A stretch of 64,000 nt of DNA from Allocoprococcus sp004560705 (GCF_052065755.1 NZ_JBQHTK010000001.1:375293-439292); one strand, 5' to 3'. Counted from the first letter of the stretch, positions 8,710 through 17,604 are shown. Translations and numbers: made by a program. Notes: a model not told the origin generated them from the sequence alone.

Positions 8710-9078
8710 TTATTTCTTTTTGTTTGCAACTGTTCTCTTCGGACCTTTTCTTGTTCTTGCATTCGTCTTTGTCTTCTGACCACGAACAGGAAGTCCTTTT
8801 CTGTGACGGATTCCTCTATAGCATCCGATTTCCTGAAGTCTCTTGATGTTCAGCGCGATCTCTCTGCGGAGATCACCTTCTACCATCTGAGTTTCGTCGA
8901 TTACTGCACTGATTTTCTTAACTTCGTCATCTGTTAAGTCTCTGCAGCGGGTATCTGGATTAACTCCAGCTTCTGCAAGAATACGGTTTGAACTTGTTCT
9001 ACCGATTCCGTAGATATAAGTCAATCCGATTTCTACACGTTTGTCTCTTGGTAAGTCTACACCTGCAATACGAGCCAT
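8710..9078 (-). CDS. rpsM: Small-subunit ribosomal protein uS13
   Basis: 122 residues, usual length. MARIAGVDLPRDKRVEIGLTYIYGIG at the start and GLPVRGQKTKTNARTRKG at the C-terminal tail are diagnostic. S13 contacts the P-site tRNA and the 50S subunit. It is preceded by AGGAGGAAATCACAA, a strong ribosome-binding site, and by an unusually long 330-bp spacer. Confidence 0.98.
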   Translation of the reverse strand: MARIAGVDLPRDKRVEIGLTYIYGIGRTSSNRILAEAGVNPDTRCRDLTDDEVKKISAVIDETQMVEGDLRREIALNIKRLQEIGCYRGIRHRKGLPVRGQKTKTNARTRKGPKRTVANKKK

Positions 9079-9408
9079 TTGTGATTTCCTCCATTTGATT
9101 CATTTTTTGATACTGTCTTAAATTGAGGCTGAGGGTATCCCGTTATCAAAAGCACCCTACCGGACATTCCTTCACCTTACATGACTTGTCCGATATACCA
9201 GCCCAGATGCGTCGGTATTCGCATCCTTTCCGGCAACCGATCTATCGGCTAATGACCGCCGGTATTGTAAGCAATATACTTGAAACCACCGCTTTAGCTT
9301 TATGGCAGATGGGGTGTTTCCCTGTATATTTGAAATAGCATCCAACGCCCTACACACTTCCAGGCGTATCGTGCTATCAGCCGCCTAATTCATTATAAAC
9401 ATTCGTCA
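9079..9408 (-). other. 330-bp gene-free spacer inside the ribosomal operon
   Basis: No credible protein is encoded: the one frame of about 60 codons (9172-9357) lacks a ribosome-binding site and family resemblance. It sits where an alpha-operon type leader would be, just before rpsM. Short complementary stretches occur, for example GGGT/ACCC around 9131-9165 and GCGG/CCGC around 9250-9290. It may be a structured regulatory leader; I cannot match it to a known one. Confidence 0.35.
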
Positions 9409-9522
9409 TTATCCCTGACGCTGTTTATGTTTCGGATTTTCGCAGATAATTCTGACGCTTCCTTTTCTCTTGATAACTTTGCATTTTTCGCAAATCGGTT
9501 TTACTGATGATCTAACCTTCAT
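9409..9522 (-). CDS. rpmJ: Large-subunit ribosomal protein bL36
   Basis: 37 residues. It starts MKVRSSVKPICEKCK and ends NPKHKQRQG, with the zinc ligands Cys11, Cys14, Cys27 and His32 of the zinc-containing form. The longer open frame to 9618 is ignored because AGGAGG lies just before the ATG at 9520-9522. It follows infA, as usual in Firmicutes. Confidence 0.97.
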   Translation of the reverse strand: MKVRSSVKPICEKCKVIKRKGSVRIICENPKHKQRQG

Positions 9523-9639
9523 GTCAAATCCTCCTTTCATACCTTGCCAGTTTGCATTTTCCCACCACTGTCTATTAATACCCGACAGCAGTTCGCCTAA
9601 TATTATAGCATTACACAAAATATAAAGTCAATAGTTATT

Positions 9640-9858
9640 TTACTTATCTCTCCAGATAATTCTTCCTTTTGATAAATCATATGGCGAAAGTTCCAATGTT
9701 ACTTTATCTCCCGGTAAAATTTTAATAAAATTCATACGAAGCTTTCCGCTGATATGTGCCAGGACCTGATGACCATTTTCGAGTTCTACCTGAAACATTG
9801 CGTTTGGAAGTTTTTCAACAACCGTCCCTTCAATTTCAATTACATCTGCCTTTGACAT
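9640..9858 (-). CDS. infA: Translation initiation factor IF-1
   Basis: 72 residues, exactly the family length. The S1/OB fold is evident from IEIEGTVVEKLPNAMFQVELENG at 6-28, then GKLRMNFIKILPGDKVTLELSPYDL and GRIIWR. IF-1 occupies the A site during initiation. It begins one base after the KOW-domain gene stop, so it is translationally coupled to it. Confidence 0.98.
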   Translation of the reverse strand: MSKADVIEIEGTVVEKLPNAMFQVELENGHQVLAHISGKLRMNFIKILPGDKVTLELSPYDLSKGRIIWRDK

Positions 9859-9859
9859 A

Positions 9860-10144
9860 TTAAGATTCCTCCTTCATTCCTGTCAGTGATTTACTGTACT
9901 CTTTCAATATCCTTTTTACTTTTTCATCATCTGCTGAATTAATTTCATGTTTTATCCGAATAAGCTGCACATGCTTTTTCTTTTTCTTTTTTGGATTATC
10001 TGTTTTTCTGTTTTTTCCGTCTGACAGATATACATATGCATCTTCTATCTTAGTAATGACATAAACTTTTTCTTTATCATGCCCCGCCAGTGACCTGGCA
10101 AGCATACCTTCTTCCCATCTTTCCATATCTTCGCGCCTCATCAT
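9860..10144 (-). CDS. KOW-domain RNA-binding protein between map and infA
   Basis: Small basic protein of 94 residues or fewer. The recognisable part is EEGMLARSLAGHDKEKVYVITKI, a KOW/L14e-like SH3 motif also seen in other clostridial proteins at this locus. A run of six lysines and a charged helical C-terminus follow. The context suggests a ribosome- or rRNA-associated role; the exact function is unknown to me. The start is uncertain: ATG-ATG at 10144 has no good ribosome-binding site, while the ATG at 10124-10126 (MERWEEG) has GAGG nine bases upstream and may be the true start. Confidence 0.8.
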   Translation of the reverse strand: MMRREDMERWEEGMLARSLAGHDKEKVYVITKIEDAYVYLSDGKNRKTDNPKKKKKKHVQLIRIKHEINSADDEKVKRILKEYSKSLTGMKEES

Positions 10145-10155
10145 GTTACACAGAC

Positions 10156-10920
10156 TTACTTTATTTTGCCGCCAAGTGTCAAAAGTATGGGCTCTCCCTT
10201 TGTAATCAGCACTGTATTCTCATAATGTGCCGAAAGCTTCCCATCTCGCGTCACAACCGTCCAATCATCATCCAGCCATCTGACTTTCTCAGTACCAAGA
10301 TTGATCATAGGCTCGATCGCAAGGGTCATTCCGGCTTTTAATTTAGGTCCGCGTCTCATCATCGGAAAGTTCGGGATTTCAGGATCTTCATGCAGGTGGG
10401 TTCCGATTCCGTGTCCGCAAAGTTCCCTTACTACTCCATAACCAAATCCGGCAGCATATCTTCCTATTGCACCGGAAATCTCAAATAAATAATTGCCTTC
10501 TTTTGCATATTTTATTCCTTCAAAAAAGCTTTGTCTGGTCACTTCGATCAGTTTTTTTGCTTCTTCACTGATTTCTCCTACTGCATGCGTCCTTGCCGCA
10601 TCTGAATGATACCCCTTATAAATAAGTCCCGCATCCAGACTTACAATGTCTCCCTCCTGAATGATCCGATTTCGTGATGGAATTCCATGAACAACTTCTT
10701 CATTAACCGATACGCAGATAGATGCCGGATACCCGTTATAATTCAGGAAAGAAGGTTCGCAGCCGTAGCTGCGAATCACTTCCTCTCCAATTGCATCAAT
10801 GTCCAGTGTTGTCATTCCCGGCTTTAATGCTTTTTCCATCTCCTCATGTACGATTTCCAGAATCCTTCCGGCCTGGGTCATCAGTTCAATTTCTCTTTCT
10901 GATTTAATCGTAATTGCCAT
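10156..10920 (-). CDS. map: Type I methionine aminopeptidase
   Basis: 254 residues; removes the initiator methionine from nascent proteins. It has the pita-bread fold with metal ligands in GDIVSLDAGLIYKGYHSDAART (two Asp), CGHGIGTHLHEDPEIPNF (His), AIEPMIN (Glu) and SAHYENTVLIT (Glu). No N-terminal zinc-finger extension is present. The start ATG at 10918-10920 is 3 bp after the adk stop, so it is coupled to adk. Confidence 0.97.
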   Translation of the reverse strand: MAITIKSEREIELMTQAGRILEIVHEEMEKALKPGMTTLDIDAIGEEVIRSYGCEPSFLNYNGYPASICVSVNEEVVHGIPSRNRIIQEGDIVSLDAGLIYKGYHSDAARTHAVGEISEEAKKLIEVTRQSFFEGIKYAKEGNYLFEISGAIGRYAAGFGYGVVRELCGHGIGTHLHEDPEIPNFPMMRRGPKLKAGMTLAIEPMINLGTEKVRWLDDDWTVVTRDGKLSAHYENTVLITKGEPILLTLGGKIK

Positions 10921-10923
10921 GAG

Positions 10924-11568
10924 CTATTCTCCCAAGATAGAAACAATGGCAGCAAATACGTCTTCCATATCTACTGTTCCATCTACAGTTTTTAAAATGC
11001 CTTGATTCGTATAATACTCAATCAGCGGCTGTGTCTGTTCATGATATACGCCAAGACGTTTCAGAACAGTCTCCGGTTTATCATCATCACGCAGAATTAA
11101 TTCACCGCCACATACATCACAAATTCCTTCCTGTCTGGTCGGTGCATATTCAAGATGATATGTAGCGCCACATCCCACACAGGCGCGTCTTCCGCCCATG
11201 CGGCGAACAATATTTTCATCCGGAACATCTACATCGATAGCATAATCCATTTTCTGTCCCTGGGCAGCAAGCGCTTTATCCAGTGCTTCTGCCTGAGGAA
11301 TTGTTCTCGGAAAACCGTCAAGTACATATCCATTCTCACAATCTTCTTGATTGACACGATCTACTACAAGATCCACAACAAGTTCGTCCGGAACGAGAAG
11401 TCCCTGATCCATATAAGTCTTTGCTTTCTTTCCAAGTTCCGTACCGTTTTTGATATTTGCCCTGAAAATATCTCCGGTTGAAATATGCGGAATTCCATAT
11501 TTTGCCGCTATTTTCTTAGCCTGAGTTCCTTTTCCTGCTCCAGGAGCACCTAACATAATAATCTTCAT
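10924..11568 (-). CDS. adk: Adenylate kinase, zinc-binding type
   Basis: 214 residues; converts ATP and AMP to two ADP. The P-loop GAPGAGKGT is at 7-15, the AMP-binding region is STGDIFRANI, and DGFPRT follows. The LID domain carries four cysteines (CVGC and CDVC), the structural zinc site typical of Gram-positive adenylate kinases. It lies between secY and map, the standard Firmicute order. Confidence 0.98.
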   Translation of the reverse strand: MKIIMLGAPGAGKGTQAKKIAAKYGIPHISTGDIFRANIKNGTELGKKAKTYMDQGLLVPDELVVDLVVDRVNQEDCENGYVLDGFPRTIPQAEALDKALAAQGQKMDYAIDVDVPDENIVRRMGGRRACVGCGATYHLEYAPTRQEGICDVCGGELILRDDDKPETVLKRLGVYHEQTQPLIEYYTNQGILKTVDGTVDMEDVFAAIVSILGE

Positions 11569-11654
11569 ACTGCTACCTCCTTTTTTAACATGTTCAAATA
11601 GCTCGTTGCAATTTATCTATTATGTAATGATAAACAACAACGAGCCACTGTGTT

Positions 11655-13007
11655 CTAAAATCCAAGGAAACTGTTCTTCATTGCATTTCCTTTGTTATTT
11701 AAAAATCCTGTATAGTTTCGTACGAGCATCTGTGATTCAATTTGTTTCACAGTTTCAAGTACAACACCAATAATAATGATCAAAGATGTTCCACCGAACG
11801 ATACCTGCGCTCCAAATACTCCATTAAAGAAGAACGGAATCACCTGCACAATTACAAGACCACACGCACCGATAAAGATAATATAATTTAAAATCTTCGT
11901 CAGATAATCTACAGTAGGCTTACCAGGACGAATACCTGGAATAAATCCGCCGCTTTTCTTCATATTATTCGCAATTTCAAGTGGGTTAAATGTAATGCTC
12001 GTATAGAAATATGCAAAAAATACTGTCAATGCAATGTATACGATCAATCCCCATGAATATTGAAGATGAGACGGGTTACACCAGTTTCCTGAATTTAATC
12101 CACGAAGTATTTCACTTCCAATGCCAGTTCCATTGCCTTTTCCTAAAAAAGAAGCAATTACAATTGGAAACTGCATAATAGATGAAGCAAAAATAACCGG
12201 AATAACTCCTGCTGTATTTACTTTAAGCGGAATATTTGTTGACTGTCCGCCAACACTTCTTCTTCCCTGTACTTTCTGAGAATACTGAACCGGAATTCTT
12301 CTTTCTGCATCCTGCAGCACAACTGTAAACACTACAAGTGCAAGAATAATTGCCAGAATGATAAGCGCCGCAAGCCCACCTTTTGCAAGGCCTTTACCTT
12401 TGACAAAAGTTTCATACAACGTAGTCAGATCACTTGGTACACGCGACAGAATATTAATTAAAAGAACGATAGAAATTCCGTTTCCTACGCCCTTCTCCGT
12501 AATTCTCTCACCTATCCACATCAAGAATGCAGAACCAGCTGTCAGTGTCAGAACTACGATTGCTGCATTTACAAAATTGTATTCTTCCAGAAGTCCCCGA
12601 CGTCCAAAACCAACTGCCATGGCAGTTGATTCAATCAGAGCCAGACCAACTGTTACATAACGTGTAATCGTAGCAATTTTCTTTCTTCCGTCTTCTCCCT
12701 CTTTCTGCATCTCTTCCAATTTCGGAATTGCAATCGTGAGGAGCTGCATGATAATGGAAGAAGTAATATACGGTGTAATACTCAATGCGAAAACGGACAT
12801 CTGTTCAAAAGAACCACCGGTGAAAGCATTAAAGAAATTAAATGTTTCACCGGTCTGATTTGCAAAGAAATCCTTAATGTAGTTCGGGTCAACTCCCGGG
12901 GTAGGGAGTTGTGACCCGAGGCGTACTACAAACAACATCGCAAGGGTATACAGTATTTTTTTCCGTATATCTTCAATTTGAAATGCCTTACGGAATGTCT
13001 GTAGCAT
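11655..13007 (-). CDS. secY: Preprotein translocase subunit SecY
   Basis: 450 residues, ten predicted membrane segments; forms the protein-conducting channel. Diagnostic stretches include LGSQLPTPGVDPNYI near residue 30, the region around FALSITPYITSSIIMQLL, VVLQDAERRIPVQYSQKV near the cytoplasmic loop, and PGIRPGKPT. Its ATG overlaps the rplO stop by one base, indicating coupling. Confidence 0.98.
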   Translation of the reverse strand: MLQTFRKAFQIEDIRKKILYTLAMLFVVRLGSQLPTPGVDPNYIKDFFANQTGETFNFFNAFTGGSFEQMSVFALSITPYITSSIIMQLLTIAIPKLEEMQKEGEDGRKKIATITRYVTVGLALIESTAMAVGFGRRGLLEEYNFVNAAIVVLTLTAGSAFLMWIGERITEKGVGNGISIVLLINILSRVPSDLTTLYETFVKGKGLAKGGLAALIILAIILALVVFTVVLQDAERRIPVQYSQKVQGRRSVGGQSTNIPLKVNTAGVIPVIFASSIMQFPIVIASFLGKGNGTGIGSEILRGLNSGNWCNPSHLQYSWGLIVYIALTVFFAYFYTSITFNPLEIANNMKKSGGFIPGIRPGKPTVDYLTKILNYIIFIGACGLVIVQVIPFFFNGVFGAQVSFGGTSLIIIIGVVLETVKQIESQMLVRNYTGFLNNKGNAMKNSFLGF

Positions 13008-13447
13008 TAGATCACCTCTGCTTTTCCACCAACTGCTTCAATCTTTTCTACAGCACCTGCACTAAATGCATCTGCCTGAACAGTAAGCTTTTTGGTTAAC
13101 TCTCCATTTCCAAGAATTTTAACACCATCTCTAGGATTCTTAACGATTCCTGCTTCGATCAAAGTCTCAACGGAAACAACTGAATCATTTTCAAATACTT
13201 CTAAAGCACTGACATTAATTCCTACGATTGTCTTAGAGTTTCTGCATGTGAAACCTCTCTTAGGAATACGTCTGTATAATGGCATCTGACCACCTTCGAA
13301 ACCTGGTCTGGTTGCTCCAGAACGGGCTTTCTGACCTTTGTGTCCTTTTCCGGCTGTCTTACCATTTCCTGAACCGTGTCCACGGCCTCTTCTGAAATTA
13401 TCGCTATGTTTTGCTCCGTCAGCAGGTCTTAAATTTGATAAGTCCAT
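13007..13447 (-). CDS. rplO: Large-subunit ribosomal protein uL15
   Basis: 146 residues. It starts MDLSNLRPADGAKH with the Gly/Arg/Lys-rich RGRGHGSGNGKTAGKGHKGQ region and GFEGGQMPLYRRIPKRGF. L15 is a late-assembling 50S protein. The stop overlaps the secY start by one base. Confidence 0.98.
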   Translation of the reverse strand: MDLSNLRPADGAKHSDNFRRGRGHGSGNGKTAGKGHKGQKARSGATRPGFEGGQMPLYRRIPKRGFTCRNSKTIVGINVSALEVFENDSVVSVETLIEAGIVKNPRDGVKILGNGELTKKLTVQADAFSAGAVEKIEAVGGKAEVI

Positions 13448-13472
13448 TGTGACACCTCCTTATCTATAAGAT

Positions 13473-13655
13473 TTATGCTTCTTCTTCAACTTTTACCAGA
13501 TGTCTTACCTGCTGCACCATTCCTCTGACTGCAGCATTATCCGGCAATACAACTGTTTTATTTACTTTTCTCAGCCCTAAAGCTTCTACTGTTTTTTTAT
13601 GTTTCGGAACAGCACCGATTGTAGATTTCACTAATGTGATTTTCAAATTTGCCAT
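13473..13655 (-). CDS. rpmD: Large-subunit ribosomal protein uL30
   Basis: 60 residues, short bacterial form. LKITLVKSTIGAVPKHKKTV and LGLRKVNKTVVLPDN are family-typical. It lies between rpsE and rplO, as in the spc operon. Confidence 0.97.
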   Translation of the reverse strand: MANLKITLVKSTIGAVPKHKKTVEALGLRKVNKTVVLPDNAAVRGMVQQVRHLVKVEEEA

Positions 13656-13669
13656 CTGTAATCTCCTCC

Positions 13670-14179
13670 TTAGCCTAAAATCTCTTCAACAGATTTTCCG
13701 CGAAGTTTAGCTACTTTTTCTGGAGCTTTCAGTTCACTTAAACCATTGATTGTAGCAAGTACTACATTCTGCTTATTGTTTGAACCAAGAGATTTTGTAC
13801 GAATGTTCTTGATTCCGGCAAGCTCGATAACGGCACGAGCCGGTCCACCAGCGATAACACCGGTACCTTCCGGAGCTTTCTTCAGAAGTACAGAAGCACT
13901 TCCGAATTTTCCGATATAGTCATGTGTAATACTTTCATTTTCATCTAATGTTACTGTGATGAGTTTCTTCATGGCATCTTCTTTTCCTTTGCGGATCGCT
14001 TCCGGAATTTCTGCTGCCTTTCCTAAACCTGCACCAACATGGCCGTTTCCATCTCCGACAACTACTAAAGCTGTGAATCTCATGTTACGACCACCCTTAA
14101 CAACTTTGGTAACACGTTTAATTGATACTACTTTTTCGGTAAGTTCTAACTGTTTAGCATCAATACGTTCCTGTTTCAT
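13670..14179 (-). CDS. rpsE: Small-subunit ribosomal protein uS5
   Basis: 169 residues. The double-stranded-RNA-binding N-domain (VVSIKRVTKVVKGGR) and the C-domain (GNGHVGAGLGKAAEIPEAIRKG and GTGVIAGGPARAVIELAG) are clear. S5 helps control decoding fidelity and helicase activity at the mRNA entry. Spacing to rplR is 15 bp with a strong ribosome-binding site. Confidence 0.98.
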   Translation of the reverse strand: MKQERIDAKQLELTEKVVSIKRVTKVVKGGRNMRFTALVVVGDGNGHVGAGLGKAAEIPEAIRKGKEDAMKKLITVTLDENESITHDYIGKFGSASVLLKKAPEGTGVIAGGPARAVIELAGIKNIRTKSLGSNNKQNVVLATINGLSELKAPEKVAKLRGKSVEEILG

Positions 14180-14194
14180 GTGTGCGCCTCCTTA

Positions 14195-14563
14195 CTAGAA
14201 ATTCAAACCAGCTTCTCTAGCTGCGTCTGCTAATGCTTTAATTTTTCCGTGGTAGATGAATCCACCTCTGTCAAATACAACTGTTGTAATACCTTTTTCC
14301 AATGCCTTCTTTGCAATAACAGTTCCAAGGTATGCTGCTGCTTCAACGTTGTTGGTCTTTTCCAGTTCAGCTTTTACATCTTTCTGAAGAGTGGAAGCTG
14401 AGACAAGAGTATTTCCAACAGTATCGTCAATGATCTGAGCATACATATGATTATTACTTCTAAACACAGCAAGACGCGGTCTTTCAGCTGTTCCGCTGAA
14501 ACGGTTGCGTAATTTTCTATGCTTATTTTCACGAACTTCGCTTCTAGATTTTTTACTAACCAT
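14195..14563 (-). CDS. rplR: Large-subunit ribosomal protein uL18
   Basis: 122 residues; binds 5S rRNA. RLRNRFSGTAERPRLAVFRSN-like sequence (KLRNRFSGTAERPRLAVF) and FDRGGFIYHGKIKALADAARE at the C-terminus are diagnostic. Position between rplF and rpsE is standard. Confidence 0.98.
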   Translation of the reverse strand: MVSKKSRSEVRENKHRKLRNRFSGTAERPRLAVFRSNNHMYAQIIDDTVGNTLVSASTLQKDVKAELEKTNNVEAAAYLGTVIAKKALEKGITTVVFDRGGFIYHGKIKALADAAREAGLNF

Positions 14564-14582
14564 TTGTTCACACTCTCCTTAC

Positions 14583-15125
14583 TTATTTTTTACCAGTCTT
14601 ACCAACTTTACGTCTAATAACTTCATCAGCATATTTGATACCTTTACCTTTGTAAGGTTCCGGTCTTCTCTTATCTCTGATTTCAGCTGCATACTGGCCA
14701 ACTTTTTCTTTGCTAATTCCCTTAACGATGATTTTGTTCTGTCCTTCAAGAACCGTTTCAATTCCTTCTGGATCTTCCATCTCAACCGGGTGAGAGTATC
14801 CCAAACTCAATGTTAATTTATTTCCAGATTTTGCTGCTCTGTAACCAACACCGTTGATCTCAAGAACTTTCTGATAACCTTCTGTTACACCAATCACCAT
14901 GTTATTAATAAGAGTTCTTGTAAGACCATGTAAAGATTTCATCTTCTTTAAGTCATTCGGTCTTGTTACTACAACTTCGTCGCCTTCTTTTTTGATTTCC
15001 ATTTCAACCGGAAGTTCTCTAACGAGAGTTCCTTTTGGACCTGTAACGGTCACTACATTATTCTCTGCGATTTCAACAGTTACACCTGCCGGGATCGCTA
15101 CCGGATGTCTTCCAATACGTGACAT
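14583..15125 (-). CDS. rplF: Large-subunit ribosomal protein uL6
   Basis: 180 residues, two L6 repeats. MSRIGRHPVAIPAGV at the start, GVTEGYQKVLEINGVGYRA in the middle and the C-terminal RRPEPYKGKGIKYADEVIRR are hallmarks. L6 lies near the factor-binding site of the 50S subunit. Confidence 0.98.
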   Translation of the reverse strand: MSRIGRHPVAIPAGVTVEIAENNVVTVTGPKGTLVRELPVEMEIKKEGDEVVVTRPNDLKKMKSLHGLTRTLINNMVIGVTEGYQKVLEINGVGYRAAKSGNKLTLSLGYSHPVEMEDPEGIETVLEGQNKIIVKGISKEKVGQYAAEIRDKRRPEPYKGKGIKYADEVIRRKVGKTGKK

Positions 15126-15197
15126 GCCTTTTACCTCCTACACTTACATTCTCGGAACGAGTGCTGTGCTCATTCTGTTTTCAGTTGCTACTTTATA

Positions 15198-15599
15198 TTA
15201 CCAGATAAAGCAAAGAACTTCTCCGCCTACGCCAAGTTTTCTTGCTTCTTTATCAGTAATGACTCCCTGATTTGTAGAAATAATAGCTGTTCCAAGTCCT
15301 CCGAGTACCTTCGGGAGTTCGTCTTTACCAGCGTAAACGCGAAGACCCGGTTTAGAGATTTTCTTCAGACCAGAAATAACTTTCTCATTTTTATCTGCAC
15401 CGTATTTTAAGGTGATGCGGATTGTGTTGAAGCTGCCTTCTTCTACGATATCGTATTTTGCAATATATCCCTCATTCAGAAGAATATCTGCAATAGCGAT
15501 TTTCATTTTAGATGCCGGAACATCAACTGTATCATGTTTTGCAGTATTTGCATTACGGATTCTTGTAAGCATATCTGCAATTGGATCACTCATAGTCAT
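15198..15599 (-). CDS. rpsH: Small-subunit ribosomal protein uS8
   Basis: 133 residues. DPIADMLTRIRNANTAKHDTV at the start and the C-terminal ISTNQGVITDKEARKLGVGG are diagnostic. S8 binds the central 16S domain and represses spc-operon translation in other bacteria. A 72-bp spacer separates it from rplF. Confidence 0.98.
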   Translation of the reverse strand: MTMSDPIADMLTRIRNANTAKHDTVDVPASKMKIAIADILLNEGYIAKYDIVEEGSFNTIRITLKYGADKNEKVISGLKKISKPGLRVYAGKDELPKVLGGLGTAIISTNQGVITDKEARKLGVGGEVLCFIW

Positions 15600-15617
15600 C
15601 TGGATTGTCCTCCTTTT

Positions 15618-15803
15618 CTACCAACTTGCTTTCTTAACGCCCGGAATTTCACCCTTGTATGCCAGTTCACGGAAGCATACACGGCAGATTCCATATTTTC
15701 TTAAATATGCATGTGGACGTCCGCAGATTCTGCAGCGATTGTATTCTCTTGTAGAGAATTTCTGTTTGCGCTGCTGTTTCAGTTTCATTGCTGTCTTTGC
15801 CAT
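15618..15803 (-). CDS. rpsN: Small-subunit ribosomal protein uS14, zinc-binding (type Z)
   Basis: 61 residues. Two CxxC pairs (CRICGRPH and CRVC) form a zinc ribbon, so this is the short zinc-containing form and not the 89-100-residue zinc-free paralogue. It lies between rplE and rpsH as usual. Confidence 0.98.
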   Translation of the reverse strand: MAKTAMKLKQQRKQKFSTREYNRCRICGRPHAYLRKYGICRVCFRELAYKGEIPGVKKASW

Positions 15804-15816
15804 GAAAATTTCCTCC

Positions 15817-16356
15817 TTACTTTGTGAATGGCATGTTGAACTGTGTTAATAATTCACGAGCTTCTTCGTCAGTTCTTGCAGTTGTAACGAAGATAACATC
15901 CATACCTCTTACTTTATCCACTTTATCGTACTCGATTTCAGGGAAGATCAGCTGCTCTTTGATTCCAAGAGCGTAATTTCCTCTTCCGTCAAATGCGTTC
16001 GGGTTAACTCCTCTAAAGTCACGAACTCGCGGCAGTGCAAGGTTAATCAGACGATCAACGAATTCATACATCTTCTCGCCTCTTAATGTAACCTTACATC
16101 CAATTGCCATACCTTCACGGATTTTGAAGTTAGCAACAGATTTCTTAGCTCTTGTAAGAACCGCTTTCTGTCCGGTAATTTTTTCCATATCAGCTACTGC
16201 TGAGTCTAATGCTTTTGCATTATCTTTTGCTTCGCCAACACCCATGTTGATTACAACTTTATCGAGTTTTGGCACTTCCATAATATTCTTATAACCAAAT
16301 TTCTTGATCATTGCATCAACGATCTCATTCTGGTACTGTTCTTTCAGTCTACTCAA
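15817..16356 (-). CDS. rplE: Large-subunit ribosomal protein uL5
   Basis: 179 residues; binds 5S rRNA and contacts the P-site tRNA. NIMEVPKLDKVVINMGVGEA at about 24-43 and RDFRGVNPNAFDGRGNYALG are diagnostic. Coupled closely to rpsN downstream. Confidence 0.98.
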   Translation of the reverse strand: MSRLKEQYQNEIVDAMIKKFGYKNIMEVPKLDKVVINMGVGEAKDNAKALDSAVADMEKITGQKAVLTRAKKSVANFKIREGMAIGCKVTLRGEKMYEFVDRLINLALPRVRDFRGVNPNAFDGRGNYALGIKEQLIFPEIEYDKVDKVRGMDVIFVTTARTDEEARELLTQFNMPFTK

Positions 16357-16379
16357 AGCTCTGGACCTCCTTCCTCGAA

Positions 16380-16691
16380 TTAATCAATCACTTCGCCTGT
16401 TGATTTAGCAAAACGAACTTTCTTGTCTCCTTCAAGTTTAAAACCAACTCTTGTGGCTTCTCCCTTGTGCACATACATTACGTTGGACGCATCGATCGGT
16501 CCTTCCTGATGGATGATTCCACCTTCCGGATTGGAAGCGCTCGGTTTTGTATGTTTTGTTCTCATGTTAACATTTTCCACAAGGACAGTTCCGTCTTTTT
16601 TATTAACAGCGATTACTTTGCCTTCTTTGTCTTTGTCTTTTCCGGCGATTACTTTAACAGTATCACCTTTCTTGATCTTCATTGTTGACAT
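16380..16691 (-). CDS. rplX: Large-subunit ribosomal protein uL24
   Basis: 103 residues. The KOW motif KIKKGDTVKVIAGKDKDKEG near the start and GGIIHQEGPIDASNV are typical. L24 starts 50S assembly. It lies between rplN and rplE. The start could be Met4 instead of Met1 (MSTMKIKKG). Confidence 0.98.
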   Translation of the reverse strand: MSTMKIKKGDTVKVIAGKDKDKEGKVIAVNKKDGTVLVENVNMRTKHTKPSASNPEGGIIHQEGPIDASNVMYVHKGEATRVGFKLEGDKKVRFAKSTGEVID

Positions 16692-16703
16692 ATTCGAACC
16701 TCC

Positions 16704-17072
16704 TTACAGTACTTCCGGAGCCAGGGAAACAATTTTCATAAACTGTTTCTCACGAAGTTCTCTGGCTACAGGTCCAAAAATACGAGTTCCTCTTGGGTTT
16801 TTGTCATCTTTTATAATTACTGCAGCATTCTCGTCGAATCTGATGTAAGAACCATCTTTACGACGTGTGCTGTTTACAGTACGAACTACAACAGCTTTTA
16901 CTACATCACCTTTTTTAACAACGCCGCCTGGTGTTGCATCTTTAACAGACGCAACGATCACATCGCCGATTGCTGCATATCTTCTTGTAGAACCGCCTAA
17001 TACACGGATACAGAGTAATTCTTTAGCACCTGTGTTGTCAGCTACTTTTAATCTGCTTTCTTGCTGTATCAT
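16704..17072 (-). CDS. rplN: Large-subunit ribosomal protein uL14
   Basis: 122 residues, exact family length. MIQQESRLKVADNTGAKELL, then VKKGDVVKAVVVRT and the C-terminal FMKIVSLAPEVL. L14 lies at the subunit interface and binds the silencing factor RsfS in other bacteria. Confidence 0.98.
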   Translation of the reverse strand: MIQQESRLKVADNTGAKELLCIRVLGGSTRRYAAIGDVIVASVKDATPGGVVKKGDVVKAVVVRTVNSTRRKDGSYIRFDENAAVIIKDDKNPRGTRIFGPVARELREKQFMKIVSLAPEVL

Positions 17073-17107
17073 GCAGGTAAACCTCCTTATACTTATTCAA
17101 AGCCAAA

Positions 17108-17362
17108 CTATTTAACTTCTTCTACGATTTCAACAAGTCTCCATCTCTTATCTTTCGATAACGGTCTTGTTTCCATAACTTTTACTCTATCGCCAATATT
17201 GCATTTATTCTCTTCATCATGCGCTTTTAATTTATAAGTTCTTTTTACGATCTTATTGTAAAGCGGATGTTTTACATGGTCTTCTACTGCAACAACGATT
17301 GTCTTATCCATCTTGTTGCTTACAACCTTACCAACTCTCGTTTTTCTCAGGTTTCTTTCCAC
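17108..17362 (-). CDS. rpsQ: Small-subunit ribosomal protein uS17
   Basis: 84 residues. MERNLRKTRVGKVVSNKMDKT and VEDHVKHPLYNKIVKRTYKL, with the C-terminal RPLSKDKRWRLVEIVE. An OB-fold 16S rRNA binder, placed between rpmC and rplN. Confidence 0.98.
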   Translation of the reverse strand: MERNLRKTRVGKVVSNKMDKTIVVAVEDHVKHPLYNKIVKRTYKLKAHDEENKCNIGDRVKVMETRPLSKDKRWRLVEIVEEVK

Positions 17363-17400
17363 GGTTTTGCTCCTTTCTAGAACACTCTAAGCTACGCTGC

Positions 17401-17604
17401 TTATTCGTTGCCTTTTTCAGTAATCACTGTCTGAATTCTTGCGATGTTCTTTCTGACTTCTTTGATTCTGCTTGTATTATCTAACTGGTTTGTTGCGTTC
17501 TGGAATCTCAGGTTAAAGAGTTCCTTTTTAGCAGCTACTAATTCTTCGTTCAGCTCCGCAACTGATTTTGCTTTTAAATCTTCTACGAATGTCTTAATTT
17601 TCAC
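17401..17604 (-). CDS. rpmC: Large-subunit ribosomal protein uL29
   Basis: 67 residues as called. ELNEELVAAKKELFNLRFQ and the helical C-terminus are typical. The start is a GTG: I prefer the one at 17602-17604 (MKIKTFVED), which matches the family and has AAGG about 11 bases upstream. Another GTG three codons earlier (17613) is too close to that signal. The gene overlaps the end of rplP by 11 bp, indicating translational coupling. Confidence 0.93.
   Translation of the reverse strand: MKIKTFVEDLKAKSVAELNEELVAAKKELFNLRFQNATNQLDNTSRIKEVRKNIARIQTVITEKGNE

Noticed and set aside
9172..9357. 61-codon minus-strand gene in the rpsM spacer
   Set aside because: No ribosome-binding site, no recognisable motif, and position suggests a leader RNA.
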